Assembly (NCBI GenBank): GCA_013791775.1
Contig: VMTE01000033.1
Location: 1-60,561, forward strand
Source: Hyphomonas sp.
Lineage (GTDB): Bacteria > Pseudomonadota > Alphaproteobacteria > Caulobacterales > Hyphomonadaceae
Direction of reading: 5' to 3'
DNA: 60,561 nucleotides
In this document: positions 16,748 through 25,080 of the stretch, in pieces
Layout of the letters: each line of letters starts with the position of its first letter
Position numbering within the stretch: the stretch's first letter is position 1
The notes under the pieces: generated by a model
What the model saw: only the letters and a program-made list of their open reading frames with translations
Databases searched by the model: none
Told to the model about the DNA's origin: nothing
Position numbers and translations under genes: made by a program

Positions 16748-17476
16748 ATGCATGACTATGATGGATCGACCGTCCTCGAAGCGATCCGGACGATTCAGTC
16801 GGCGAACACGCCGGAGGCAACCGTCTCTGCCCTGTCGATCTTCATCGAGCGCTACGGGTTTGAGCGCATCTTCCTTGGCCAGCTTGTCAATCCGGCGAAC
16901 GTCCCCCTGAAAAATATCCTGTACCTCTCGGACTGGCCCGAGGAACTCAAAACTCATCGCCGCAATCAGATGGCTATTCTGCATGATCCGGTTGCGATCT
17001 GCGCGCTTCGCTCAAAGCGCCCGTTCACCTGGGCAGAGGCACGCGCCCATGCCACACGGCTGGGCCGGATGGTCGTGGACATGGTGCACGATTTTGGGAT
17101 TACCGACGGCATGATGTTTCCGATGCATGCCCTGCAAAGTGTGTCAGGCGGCGTATCACTGGGCGCCCGCCAGAAAACGGACCTCACAGCGACGCAGGTC
17201 AAGGAACTCGAGATCGTCTGCCAGACCGCCTACTACCATCTTGAAGTCATGCTCGGCCCGTTCCCCTACCAGAAGCTCGCCGAACTCACCCGGCGCGAGA
17301 CCGAATGCGTCCAGTTCGCGGCCGCAGGCAAGTCGAACTGGGAGATCGCCCGCATTCTCGGGATCGAGGCGGACACGGTCAAGAAAACGATGATCCGGGC
17401 GGGCGGCAAGCTAGAGGCCGGAAACCGGGCGCACATCGTCGCGACCGCAATCGCAAAGAACCAGATCTTCCCCTGA
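16748..17476 (+). CDS. LuxR-family quorum-sensing regulator
   Basis: A 242-residue protein. The N-terminal autoinducer-binding domain (about 15-165) keeps the aromatic acyl-HSL pocket residues seen in LYLSDWPEEL and the region after DMVHDFGITDGMMFP. The C-terminal LuxR HTH (about 178-240) begins LTRRETECVQFAAAGKSNWEIA. ATG 16748 was chosen with CGGAG 7 bases upstream; a TTG at 16724 is possible. The synthase luxI follows after 75 bases, so this is a cognate pair. Targets may include the neighbouring lasso operon, but no canonical lux box was identified. Confidence 0.88.
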   Translation: MHDYDGSTVLEAIRTIQSANTPEATVSALSIFIERYGFERIFLGQLVNPANVPLKNILYLSDWPEELKTHRRNQMAILHDPVAICALRSKRPFTWAEARAHATRLGRMVVDMVHDFGITDGMMFPMHALQSVSGGVSLGARQKTDLTATQVKELEIVCQTAYYHLEVMLGPFPYQKLAELTRRETECVQFAAAGKSNWEIARILGIEADTVKKTMIRAGGKLEAGNRAHIVATAIAKNQIFP

Positions 17477-17479
17477 CAA

Positions 17480-17535
17480 GTCCCCGAATGGGGACATTAC
17501 GCGGCGCGCCATTGCTTGCAGGATTTGCCTGTCAA
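17480..17535. promoter_or_regulatory. luxR-luxI intergenic hairpin and imperfect inverted repeat
   Basis: GTCCCC-GAAT-GGGGAC (17480-17495) forms a 6-pair hairpin directly after the luxR stop but has no U-tract. TTGCAGG-ATTTG-CCTGTCAA (17516-17535) is an imperfect inverted repeat 17 bases before the luxI start. The second is roughly lux-box sized but lies too near the ribosome binding site for normal activation. Confidence 0.3.
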
Positions 17536-17551
17536 CAGAGGAGGCAAGCCC

Positions 17552-18202
17552 ATGTTCAAGGTCATCACTCCAGCAAATCGCCGCGCGTACCGCAGTCTGC
17601 TCGATGATATGCACGAGATGCGCTACCGGGTCGTCGTGTGCGAATGGGGCTGGGACATACCGGGTGTGATCGTCGGCTACGAGGCCGACCAGTTTGACAC
17701 GGACGAAACGACTTACGTCATTGTCCAGAATGATGCCGGGGAAGTGGTGGCGTCCTCGCGCCTCAATCCGACCACGCGCCCGCACATGATGAGCGAGCTC
17801 TTTGCGGCGCATTGCGACCTGCAACCCTGGCCTGTCGGAAGCGATGTCTGGGAATGCTCCCGGTTCGTGACAGAACGCTCGAAGCTGACCGATCCTGTCG
17901 AGGATTTCCGCGTACGGTGCCGGCTGGGGATCGGGCTGACCGCCCACTGCATCGACAAAGGCGTCACGCGTCTCAGCTGGCTGACGCACCAGAAGTTCTA
18001 CAATCTCGTCCAGAAGGTCTGGAAGACCGAGCCGCTCGGCCTGCCGCGGCGCGATGACGGGGACTGGGCGTGGATCCCTGCGATGTCCTGGATCGATCTG
18101 GAGACGCTTGACCGGCAACTCGACCGATACCGCAACGCAGAGGCTATCGTTGCGGCCTACATGGCGCCGAAGCTGGCGGCGAAAGCTGGGAGGGTCGCTT
18201 AA
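17552..18202 (+). CDS. Acyl-homoserine lactone synthase (LuxI family)
   Basis: A 216-residue LuxI-type synthase making an AHL from S-adenosylmethionine and an acyl donor. ATG 17552 has GAGGAGG 7 bases upstream. Family positions can be seen: MRYRVVVCEWGWDI (Arg and Trp of the N-terminal motif), acidic residues in YEADQFDTDE, Arg70 in VASSRLNPT, and VWECSRFVTER (Glu101, Arg104) in the core. The stop overlaps the next gene's start (TAATG), so a dioxygenase is translationally coupled. Acyl-chain length cannot be predicted reliably from sequence. Confidence 0.92.
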   Translation: MFKVITPANRRAYRSLLDDMHEMRYRVVVCEWGWDIPGVIVGYEADQFDTDETTYVIVQNDAGEVVASSRLNPTTRPHMMSELFAAHCDLQPWPVGSDVWECSRFVTERSKLTDPVEDFRVRCRLGIGLTAHCIDKGVTRLSWLTHQKFYNLVQKVWKTEPLGLPRRDDGDWAWIPAMSWIDLETLDRQLDRYRNAEAIVAAYMAPKLAAKAGRVA

Positions 18203-19191
18203 TGGGAAACCTCGAGCATATGTTGTCGCCGCGCGACTGCCGGGCCTTTGACGAAGACGGCGCGGTCTGCCTGCGCGGGGTCCTGACACCGGGTGAGATC
18301 GAGCACCTGCGCCGCGCAGTGGACCGCCAGATGGCTGAGCTGCACACCTCCCGGACAGGATACGATTTCGAAGCGCTTGCCCGCCAGGTCTGGGACGCGG
18401 AAAGCGCCGTCGATACCGGCGCAGCTGACCGGTTTGACATGGCGCGGTTGAAGGAGACGGTGCGCGCGGACGCGTCGGCGCGGCCGCTGCTTGAAGAAGA
18501 GACGGGCGGAAGAGGCGGCATGTTCTTCTATGATGTTGCCGCGTGGAAGCACGACCTGGGTGTCCGGGAAGTCGCCTTTGACTCGGCGCTTCCTGAAATC
18601 GTCAGCCGGCTGATGGGCGCAGCCTATGTGAACTTCTGGGAAGACACGACGTTTGTGAAAGCGCCGCATACGCGCCAGAAGACCGCGTTCCATCAGGACC
18701 TTGCCTATTTCCAGATTCAGGGTGACCAATGTGTCATTGTCTGGATTCCGCTCGACCCGGCGGATCTGGGAAACGGTGTTCTACAGTATGTGCGCGGATC
18801 CCATCGTTGGGGAGAGATCTACGCCCCGAATGTGTTCGTCTCGCAGACGCCGATTGCGTCTTCGCCTGAAAAACGCTGCCCGGATATCGAAGGCGCCCCC
18901 GATGACTACGACATCATCACATTCGATGTTGAGCCAGGCGATGTGATCATCCACCACGTGAAGACCGTGCACGGCGCAGGCGGGAATACGTCAGACCGAT
19001 GGCGGCGGGCGGTGTCGTTCCGGTATTGCGGAGACCAGGTGAGATATCTCGGCCGAAAGGGCGCAATTGCCCAGGTCGGTGTGACGCATGGGCTCAGGGA
19101 TGGCGACAGGCTGTTTGCAGCTGATTATCCGGTCGTCTGGCCGAAGCCTTGGCCGGAGATGCGCCTGGCACGTCAGTATGGGGCCGGATAA
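18202..19191 (+). CDS. Phytanoyl-CoA dioxygenase family (PhyH-like) Fe(II)/2-oxoglutarate oxygenase
   Basis: A 329-residue PhyH-type protein. The double-stranded beta-helix iron ligands are visible as His and Asp in TAFHQDLAYF and the distal His in KTVHGAGGN, followed by the 2-oxoglutarate-binding Arg in RWRRAVSFRY. The gene overlaps luxI by one base. PhyH-like genes linked to luxI occur, as I recall, in some other alphaproteobacteria. The simplest inference is that it hydroxylates the acyl donor or the finished AHL. The substrate is not determinable here. Confidence 0.85.
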   Translation: MGNLEHMLSPRDCRAFDEDGAVCLRGVLTPGEIEHLRRAVDRQMAELHTSRTGYDFEALARQVWDAESAVDTGAADRFDMARLKETVRADASARPLLEEETGGRGGMFFYDVAAWKHDLGVREVAFDSALPEIVSRLMGAAYVNFWEDTTFVKAPHTRQKTAFHQDLAYFQIQGDQCVIVWIPLDPADLGNGVLQYVRGSHRWGEIYAPNVFVSQTPIASSPEKRCPDIEGAPDDYDIITFDVEPGDVIIHHVKTVHGAGGNTSDRWRRAVSFRYCGDQVRYLGRKGAIAQVGVTHGLRDGDRLFAADYPVVWPKPWPEMRLARQYGAG

Positions 19192-19495
19192 TTGGGGAGG
19201 CGGACGCCTGGCCCGAGATGGTGCCGATCACGAACGCAGAATTGAGGGGCATGGAACGCCACTTCGCCGAAGTTCTGGATGAGCTTTTCGGGCCTCGGGC
19301 CTGATGGGCCGCAGAAACTCGAAGAAAATTCAAGTTGAGACGCCACTGGATATTGGGGGTGTTTGAAGCACATACCCTCCTTACTCAGCTGAGTTGGAAT
19401 GCCCGTATCACTTGGGCTGGGAATGCCAACTGCAGGGCTTGGGAGGAGGCGGTTGGCCAGCCTGAAAGCCTGCATGGCTTTAATCGGCTCGCAGG
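19192..19495. other. No recognisable gene
   Basis: Only a short 28-codon frame (from about 19218 to the TGA at 19301-19303) stands out and matches nothing I recognise. The interval separates the quorum-sensing unit from an IS3 remnant and is probably insertion scar. Confidence 0.4.
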
Positions 19496-19849
19496 TTATT
19501 GGAGTAAGATTCTACATTCATTAACAGCGTTCCGGCGCCATTCAGGGAAGCAGGATGGCAGCAGGCCTGCCTTGCCGAGTGCTCCGGACAAAAAATCATT
19601 CTCCAGTGCCAGCTGGCCGATTTTGGCATGAAGCTCCTTCAGATCGACAGCAGGGGCTTCTTCTTTCGACGCGTCGCCGAAGACACCTGTCGCCCCTTCC
19701 AAGAGCTGGTCTTTCCGCTGCTTGATCTGGTTCGGGTGAACATCAAACTGCTGCGCAAGCTCGGCGAGGGTCTGTTCACCGCGGACCGCGGCGAGGGCCA
19801 CCTTCGCTTTGAAAGCCGGACTGTGATTCCGGCGGGGTCGTCTGGGCAT
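19496..19849 (-). pseudogene. IS3-family transposase OrfA, truncated; OrfB missing
   Basis: The first ~95 residues are a good IS3 OrfA: an HTH region (MPRRPRRNHSPAFKAKVALA, then LAELAQQFDVHPNQIKQRK) and the leucine-zipper stretch IGQLALENDFLSGALGKAGL. The usual continuation into OrfB is replaced from about 19560 by unrelated sequence that ends at a stop at 19496. No DDE domain is present nearby, so this is a dead remnant. Confidence 0.8.
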
Positions 19850-20009
19850 GGGTCGTCTCCTGTGCTCGGCAAAATAGCCGATCTGCAGGCAGAAATCTCA
19901 CCCAACCTCGCTGTTCAGATTTCCCGAGCCACCTCTCTATAGTCCTTGTGATGGTGAAGCTTGAGTCTACTTCAATATCGGCATTCGGTTCAGCAAAGTA
20001 ATTGAAGCG

Positions 20010-20516
20010 CTAATTCTCACTCAACCGTTCGATGACCGATTTCAGCGGCATCATCAGCATCAGGCTGTCGGCTGGCGACCGGCTAAAGCCGAATTTCTGA
20101 TAGAAGGCTGCCGCATCCTCATCGAGGGCGTGAATCAAAAGAGCGCGCACGCCGATGGTGTTGGCGGCTCGAACGGTTTTGAGCAGGGCATCTCTGAGCA
20201 GGGCTGTCCCAAAGCCTTTGCTTTGAAGGCTTCTGTCGACTGCTAGGCGTGCCAAGATCACAACCGGGATCGGGGAGGGCATGTTACGTCTCACAGCGCC
20301 GGTGGCTTCAGTGGCGATGACGCTGCCAGCGGCAAGGGCATAATAGGAAAGCACGGCGCCGTCATTGTTTGTGACGACATAGGTTCGGCTGGCGCCTTCA
20401 GTCTGGTTTTTGAGGGCGCGGCGCTTCAGCCAGTCATCCAGGCTTGGTTTGCCTGAGTCAAAACCGTCAACCTGATGGTCGGCGGTTAAGAGTGTGGGAG
20501 CGTTAAGTTGCGGCAC
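20010..20516 (-). CDS. GNAT-family acetyltransferase toxin (TacT-like)
   Basis: A 168-residue GNAT domain with the acetyl-CoA loop (RSLQSKGFGTALLRDAL) and a C-terminal AAFYQKFGF carrying the likely catalytic Tyr. The N-terminal FDSGKPSLDDWLKRRALKNQ is typical of toxins that acetylate aminoacyl-tRNA and pair with RHH (DUF1778) antitoxins. The start is GTG 20516, 12 bases after the antitoxin stop. The target tRNA is unknown. Confidence 0.85.
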   Translation of the reverse strand: MPQLNAPTLLTADHQVDGFDSGKPSLDDWLKRRALKNQTEGASRTYVVTNNDGAVLSYYALAAGSVIATEATGAVRRNMPSPIPVVILARLAVDRSLQSKGFGTALLRDALLKTVRAANTIGVRALLIHALDEDAAAFYQKFGFSRSPADSLMLMMPLKSVIERLSEN

Positions 20517-20528
20517 TGGAAAAGTTTA

Positions 20529-20801
20529 TCACCCTTTCCAGGGTGTGGGGCTGTTGAGAAGCGCATCGAGTTTGGTGACATCGACCGGCGCATCAAGCGC
20601 AGTTTCGAAGGCTGCCCACTGGTCAGCATCGAGCACGAATATGCGTTGATCGAGCAGCGTGTTCTCGGCCTCACGGATTGACGTCTCAAGCATGAATTGC
20701 GACCGCGACAGACCGACTGCAGCGGCGGCACGATCAATCAGCGCTTGCACCGATTGGGGAGCGCGGATCTGGATTTGGCGGTCACGGCGAAGGGCAGTCA
20801 T
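20529..20801 (-). CDS. RHH-type (DUF1778) antitoxin
   Basis: A 90-residue protein from ATG 20801. The N-terminal ribbon-helix-helix begins RRDRQIQIRAPQSVQALID and continues AAAVGLSRSQFMLET. The C-terminal toxin-binding tail reads FVLDADQWAAFETALDAPVD. A much longer in-frame extension to 21002 crosses the operator region and was rejected. The gene is the first of the pair with the GNAT toxin and is probably autoregulated through the site at 20848-20866. Confidence 0.85.
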   Translation of the reverse strand: MTALRRDRQIQIRAPQSVQALIDRAAAAVGLSRSQFMLETSIREAENTLLDQRIFVLDADQWAAFETALDAPVDVTKLDALLNSPTPWKG

Positions 20802-20847
20802 GGCGTGGGTTCCTTTATTGCCCTTATGATGGACCGCACAAGCGAAA

Positions 20848-20866
20848 ATGTCAATACAAATGACAT
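20848..20866 (-). promoter_or_regulatory. Putative operator of the GNAT/RHH module
   Basis: ATGTCA (20848-20853) and TGACAT (20861-20866) are perfect inverted repeats with a 7-base AT-rich spacer, 47 bases upstream of the antitoxin ATG, where an RHH repressor would bind. Confidence 0.55.
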
Positions 20867-21000
20867 ACACCCTCGACAGGTCGCTGAGTAACCGTCGTAG
20901 TTGCGAGTCATAGCCAGCCAGCGACGGGGAGTGTACCAATTGGCACATATCCATTGACGCAAACCGCCGAGGATCGCCTAGGCTGGGGAGGTAGGACGTC

Positions 21001-22083
21001 ATGGTTCGGCTCGTTTTTGTGCACGGCGTCTCGACGCGGCGGGGGCCGACCTATGACGCCGCCGTAGCGGCGCGTCACCGCCGGTTCCGGCGGGACAGCT
21101 TTCCGGGGCGGACGGTGACTTTCTTTGATCCCTATTGGGGCGAGTTCGGTGTGGGGCAAAGCGAGTTTGCCACAATCCCGGATTCTGACCGGCCAGATCC
21201 GGACTGGCTGACGGCGCTGACGCTGGCCCGGGGCTCCCAACAGCTTCTGACTCGGGCGAAGCAGGATCCGGCCGGTGTGATCGCCGCGTTGGGTGTCCTG
21301 TGCGCAGACCTCGCGATCCGGGAGAACGATCCGGCGCTCGAAGCCCTTGGCGATGCCATATCAAACCTCTTTGTCCACGCGCCGCAGATGCAGATGCCGT
21401 TGCTCCTCGCCAGATGCAGCAACGATCTGGACCTCATGGAGCATCTCACAGGGATGGCGCTGGCCGCGCAGGGCCTTCGCACGGCGGATGAGGCCGCAGC
21501 CGGCTATGCCGAAATGCTTCTCAGCGAGACACTGATCCAGCTCGCGCGGCACCTCTCGGCCCCGGTTGGCGTCTTTACCGGCGACGTGCTGCACTACATG
21601 CGGTGCGGGGCAGCCCGGCGCGGGACCCGCGCCGCCGTGTATCGCAGTCTCGTCGAGGCGGGCCGGAGCGCGGCGGATGGCCCGCTGGTGCTCATCGGCT
21701 ACAGTCTCGGCGCCGTGATCCTCTACGAGCTCCTCGCTGATGAGACGGTGGTGCGCCAGATCGAGGCGGAGACTGGCCGGCCGTTCCGGGTCGATCTCCT
21801 GCTGACGGTCGGCGCCCCGCTCGGCCTGTTCCGGGAGATCAACATGGTTCCGGCCGCGCCCGCCGGCATGTGCGGGCCAAACGGGCTCGTCCGGAGCTGG
21901 CTCAACACCTATGCCCGTTACGACCTGCTGGGGTTCCGGTGCCGCCCTGTTTTTCCGGCGGCAGCGGACTTCGAGATCGATCTCGATGCCGGGATCGTCA
22001 ATGCCCATACCTCCTACTTCCTCCACCGGGGCTTCTACAGGCGATTGCGCGCTCACTTGCCGGAGACGGTGTCTGCAGACTGA
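21001..22083 (+). CDS. Alpha/beta-hydrolase fold protein, function unknown
   Basis: A 360-residue protein opening MVRLVFVHGVSTRRG, the oxyanion HG of lipase-like hydrolases. The nucleophile elbow is LVLIGYSLGAVILYELL (Gly-Tyr-Ser-Leu-Gly) near residues 238-248, and a late His in AHTSYFLHRGFY could complete the triad. No signal peptide is seen. GGAGG precedes the ATG by 9 bases. An esterase or a scaffold role is possible. It is followed 84 bases later by a cyclase-ATPase gene on the same strand, so the two may form a unit. Confidence 0.65.
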   Translation: MVRLVFVHGVSTRRGPTYDAAVAARHRRFRRDSFPGRTVTFFDPYWGEFGVGQSEFATIPDSDRPDPDWLTALTLARGSQQLLTRAKQDPAGVIAALGVLCADLAIRENDPALEALGDAISNLFVHAPQMQMPLLLARCSNDLDLMEHLTGMALAAQGLRTADEAAAGYAEMLLSETLIQLARHLSAPVGVFTGDVLHYMRCGAARRGTRAAVYRSLVEAGRSAADGPLVLIGYSLGAVILYELLADETVVRQIEAETGRPFRVDLLLTVGAPLGLFREINMVPAAPAGMCGPNGLVRSWLNTYARYDLLGFRCRPVFPAAADFEIDLDAGIVNAHTSYFLHRGFYRRLRAHLPETVSAD

Positions 22084-22167
22084 CATGCGCTGTTCGCGCG
22101 GGCCTTTTGCAGCCCGGGCAAGGACCGCTATGCTATTCTCCGAGCCGCAGGAAGAGATGCCGGGGAC

Positions 22168-25080
22168 ATGACAGCCAGTTCTGTACACAGCGAAGCCCGT
22201 TGCCAGGTCACGATCGTATTCTCGGACCTCTCCGGCTCGACAGAACTGTCCTCACGCCTTGAGCCCGAAGAGTATGCGGGCCTTCTTGACCGCATCCGCG
22301 CGGCGATGATCGCCGCGATCGACCGGCACGGCGGCAGCCTTGTCCGCATTGATGGTGACGGGTTCCTCTACATCTTCGGATATCCAGCCGCCCAGGAAGA
22401 CGCGACCCGGCGCGCAATCGAAACCGCGCTTGAGCTGCATGCAACCGTTCCCGGACTTGCCGGCGGGCTGTTCCTGCATACGGGCATCCATTCGGGCGTG
22501 GTGATCGTGCGGGCCGGCGACCTGTCGAGAGGACGCTACGAGATCCTCGGCGAGCCGACAAATGTAACGGCCCGGCTCTGCGATCACGCGGGGCCCGGCG
22601 AGATCCTCATCAGTACCGAAACCCTCGGCGCGGACCGCCGCCTGTTCGAAGCGGGACCGCCCGAGCCGCTCACGCTGAAGGCGAGCCGCGGCAGTGTGAT
22701 GGTCCAAACGGTGACCGGGCGCCGGTTGCCCGGGCCGGGTAGCCCCCTACGCATCCCCGAGGCGCCGACCCCGTTCATCGGGCGCAGCGCCGACCTGGAC
22801 TGGCTGCAGGACATCCTCGGGCGCCGCGCCGAAGCGGCGACCATAGCCGTGATCCAGGGGGAAGCCGGCCTCGGCAAGACCCGGCTCGTGTTCGAGTTTC
22901 TGAAGCGGGCCTCAGACGCGGGCGCCGAGACCCATTGGGGATATTGCGAAGCCTATCTCGGCGCCGCGCCGCTGCAGCCGGTTCGGCAGGCCGCCCTCTC
23001 GATTCTTGACCGGGCCGCCGGCGCTGCGCCCGGGCGCGCACGGCCGGAACTCGCCCGGCTGAACACCGTCCTTGAGGCCGCATCGGTGTCGGTCTCCGAA
23101 ACGGAGATTGCCGACCTTGCGAGCGGGTTTGCAGACGTTCTGGCAGCCAGTCCGCAATCCCAGCCTTACGTCCTTTTCTTTGACGATTGGCACTGGGCCG
23201 ATGCTGCCTCTCGCGCCTTTCTTTCACATCTCTCACGCCTTCCGCTGCCCGGTGTCATCCTGATCCTAGCGACACGTCAGTTCGATCCCTATTTTGCTGA
23301 GCTCCAGACGGCCGAGGTGCGCCGCCTCGAGCCCCTGTCTCCGGAGGAAACCAAGTGGTTCATTGGTGAGATCGCGCCCTCGCTTGATCCGTTTCTCGCG
23401 CAGCGCATCCAGTCACATTCCGGAGGAAATCCTCTTTATACGGAAGAGCTTTGCCATGCGGCCGGCCATGGTGAGCGCCCCTTCCTGCTGGACCGGAACG
23501 ATACCTCGCTGCGCGCATCGGTGAACGCGAGATACCTTCGCCTGCCGGCGGATCTTTCCGCTATCGTCAGAATGGCGGCGGTCATCGGACACATGGTGCC
23601 GTTGGACCTGCTGGCAGGCGCGCTCGGGACGGAGCTTGCCGCCCCGACGCTCGAAGGCCTCCGGAGCGCTGACTTTCTCTACCCTTGTGAAACGCCGGGA
23701 TTTCTCCGGTTCAAGCATGGCCTGACCCGTGAAGCGGTCTATGCGCTGATCGGTCTCGCGGAGCGCCAGGCCTGCCATGCCCGGATCGCCGAGGCCTTGG
23801 CGAGCGCTTCTGAACACCCCGACCATGGCGCGCTCGCCTATCACATGATGCAGAGCGGTCATCCGGCGAAGGCGGTCACTCACGCCCTGGAGGCGGGCAG
23901 CGCCGCGCTCGCTGCCTCCGCGCTCGACCGCGCGCAGGTGCATTTTGAACTGGCGCTGGACGCCATCGCCAAGGGAACAGACCCCGATCCGCGCACCAGT
24001 GACATCCTGCGCAAGTATGTGCTGGCCTGCATGATCGATCCCGGATGGGAACAGGTCAGGGTCCTGCAGACGGGCACCGCGATCATGACCCGCTATCAGG
24101 ATACGGCGGGACTTGCGCTCAGCCAGTTCTGGCTCGGCTCGATGCTTTACGGACTCGGCGAGCCGCGTAGGGCGCTCGAGCAGTTTGAGGTCTCCCTGGC
24201 CGCGGCCCGCGAGAAGTCAGACGAGTTCCTTGTCAATCAGCTGGGCGCCTCGATCGGCCAGGCCCATGCCGCCGCCTGCGACTACCGGCAGGCCTTCCTC
24301 CACCTGGACGCTGCCATTGAAGACCGCCGCCGCCGGCGCAAACCCGGCGCGCCGTCCGTCTCTCTCGCCTATGTCTTGTCCTGCAAGGCCTTCGCCCTCG
24401 CCGACCAGGGCGCGTTCGAGGATGCCTGCGTCCTCTTCGATGAGGCCATCGAGATCATGGCGCCCGTCCAGCACGAAGTCTGCCTCTCGATCCTCGGGCA
24501 CCGAAGCGCCGCGCATCTCTGGCACGGCCGGTTCGAAGACACGGTCCGGATCTCCGGCCAGGTGCTGGACATGGCCGGGCAGATGCGCTCGCGCTATCAC
24601 TATGCGATGTCGCAGGCCCTCAGCGGCGCCGCCGAGTTCTTTCTCAGCGGCGACGTAGCCGCCCTGGACCGCGTCGAACGCGTGGCCGAATGGATGGTGG
24701 CCGGCGGCAGCCAGCAATACGTCTCCCTGAACTATGGCTATCTGGCCGATGGTCATGCCCGCCTAGGCAATTCGGAAAAAGCTGTCCGTTTTGCGACCCT
24801 CGCACTACGCCGGGCGCGCAAGGGCGACCGGCTGGGCGAGGCCTTTGCCTGGCGCGCTCTTGCGATGCTCGCCGCCGCAGGCGCGCTGCAAAAGCCGGTC
24901 GATCACTACCTGAAGCGCGCGGGCCAGGCCGGCGCGCGCCGCGGCTCTGTCCGGGAAGAGGCACTCACCCGCGCGCTAGCTGCGCGCCTTGCAGGCGGCG
25001 CCGCGTCGCAGAGCCATGCCCCGGAGGGCTTCTACGGCGCGTCAGCGCGGCTGGTCCTGCGTCCTTTCTTACCAGTCTGA
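22168..25080 (+). CDS. Adenylate/guanylate cyclase-domain protein with AAA ATPase and TPR-like region
   Basis: A 970-residue multidomain regulator. Residues about 12-185 are a class III cyclase homology domain (VTIVFSDLSGSTELSSRL, then VRIDGDGFLYIFG with Asp20, Asp62 and Asp64 as metal-binding candidates). Residues about 203-470 are an AAA/orc-like ATPase with Walker A GEAGLGKT (231-238) and a Walker B region VLFFDDWHWAD. The rest is helical and TPR-like. Proteins with this order are common in alphaproteobacteria and their real nucleotide product is often unproven. Its 3' end overlaps the convergent peroxidase/P450 gene by 12 bases. Confidence 0.8.
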   Translation: MTASSVHSEARCQVTIVFSDLSGSTELSSRLEPEEYAGLLDRIRAAMIAAIDRHGGSLVRIDGDGFLYIFGYPAAQEDATRRAIETALELHATVPGLAGGLFLHTGIHSGVVIVRAGDLSRGRYEILGEPTNVTARLCDHAGPGEILISTETLGADRRLFEAGPPEPLTLKASRGSVMVQTVTGRRLPGPGSPLRIPEAPTPFIGRSADLDWLQDILGRRAEAATIAVIQGEAGLGKTRLVFEFLKRASDAGAETHWGYCEAYLGAAPLQPVRQAALSILDRAAGAAPGRARPELARLNTVLEAASVSVSETEIADLASGFADVLAASPQSQPYVLFFDDWHWADAASRAFLSHLSRLPLPGVILILATRQFDPYFAELQTAEVRRLEPLSPEETKWFIGEIAPSLDPFLAQRIQSHSGGNPLYTEELCHAAGHGERPFLLDRNDTSLRASVNARYLRLPADLSAIVRMAAVIGHMVPLDLLAGALGTELAAPTLEGLRSADFLYPCETPGFLRFKHGLTREAVYALIGLAERQACHARIAEALASASEHPDHGALAYHMMQSGHPAKAVTHALEAGSAALAASALDRAQVHFELALDAIAKGTDPDPRTSDILRKYVLACMIDPGWEQVRVLQTGTAIMTRYQDTAGLALSQFWLGSMLYGLGEPRRALEQFEVSLAAAREKSDEFLVNQLGASIGQAHAAACDYRQAFLHLDAAIEDRRRRRKPGAPSVSLAYVLSCKAFALADQGAFEDACVLFDEAIEIMAPVQHEVCLSILGHRSAAHLWHGRFEDTVRISGQVLDMAGQMRSRYHYAMSQALSGAAEFFLSGDVAALDRVERVAEWMVAGGSQQYVSLNYGYLADGHARLGNSEKAVRFATLALRRARKGDRLGEAFAWRALAMLAAAGALQKPVDHYLKRAGQAGARRGSVREEALTRALAARLAGGAASQSHAPEGFYGASARLVLRPFLPV

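Noticed and set aside
17516-17535. A canonical lux box before luxI
   Set aside because: The repeat is imperfect and only 17 bases from the start codon, too close for LuxR activation; kept only as a weak regulatory note.
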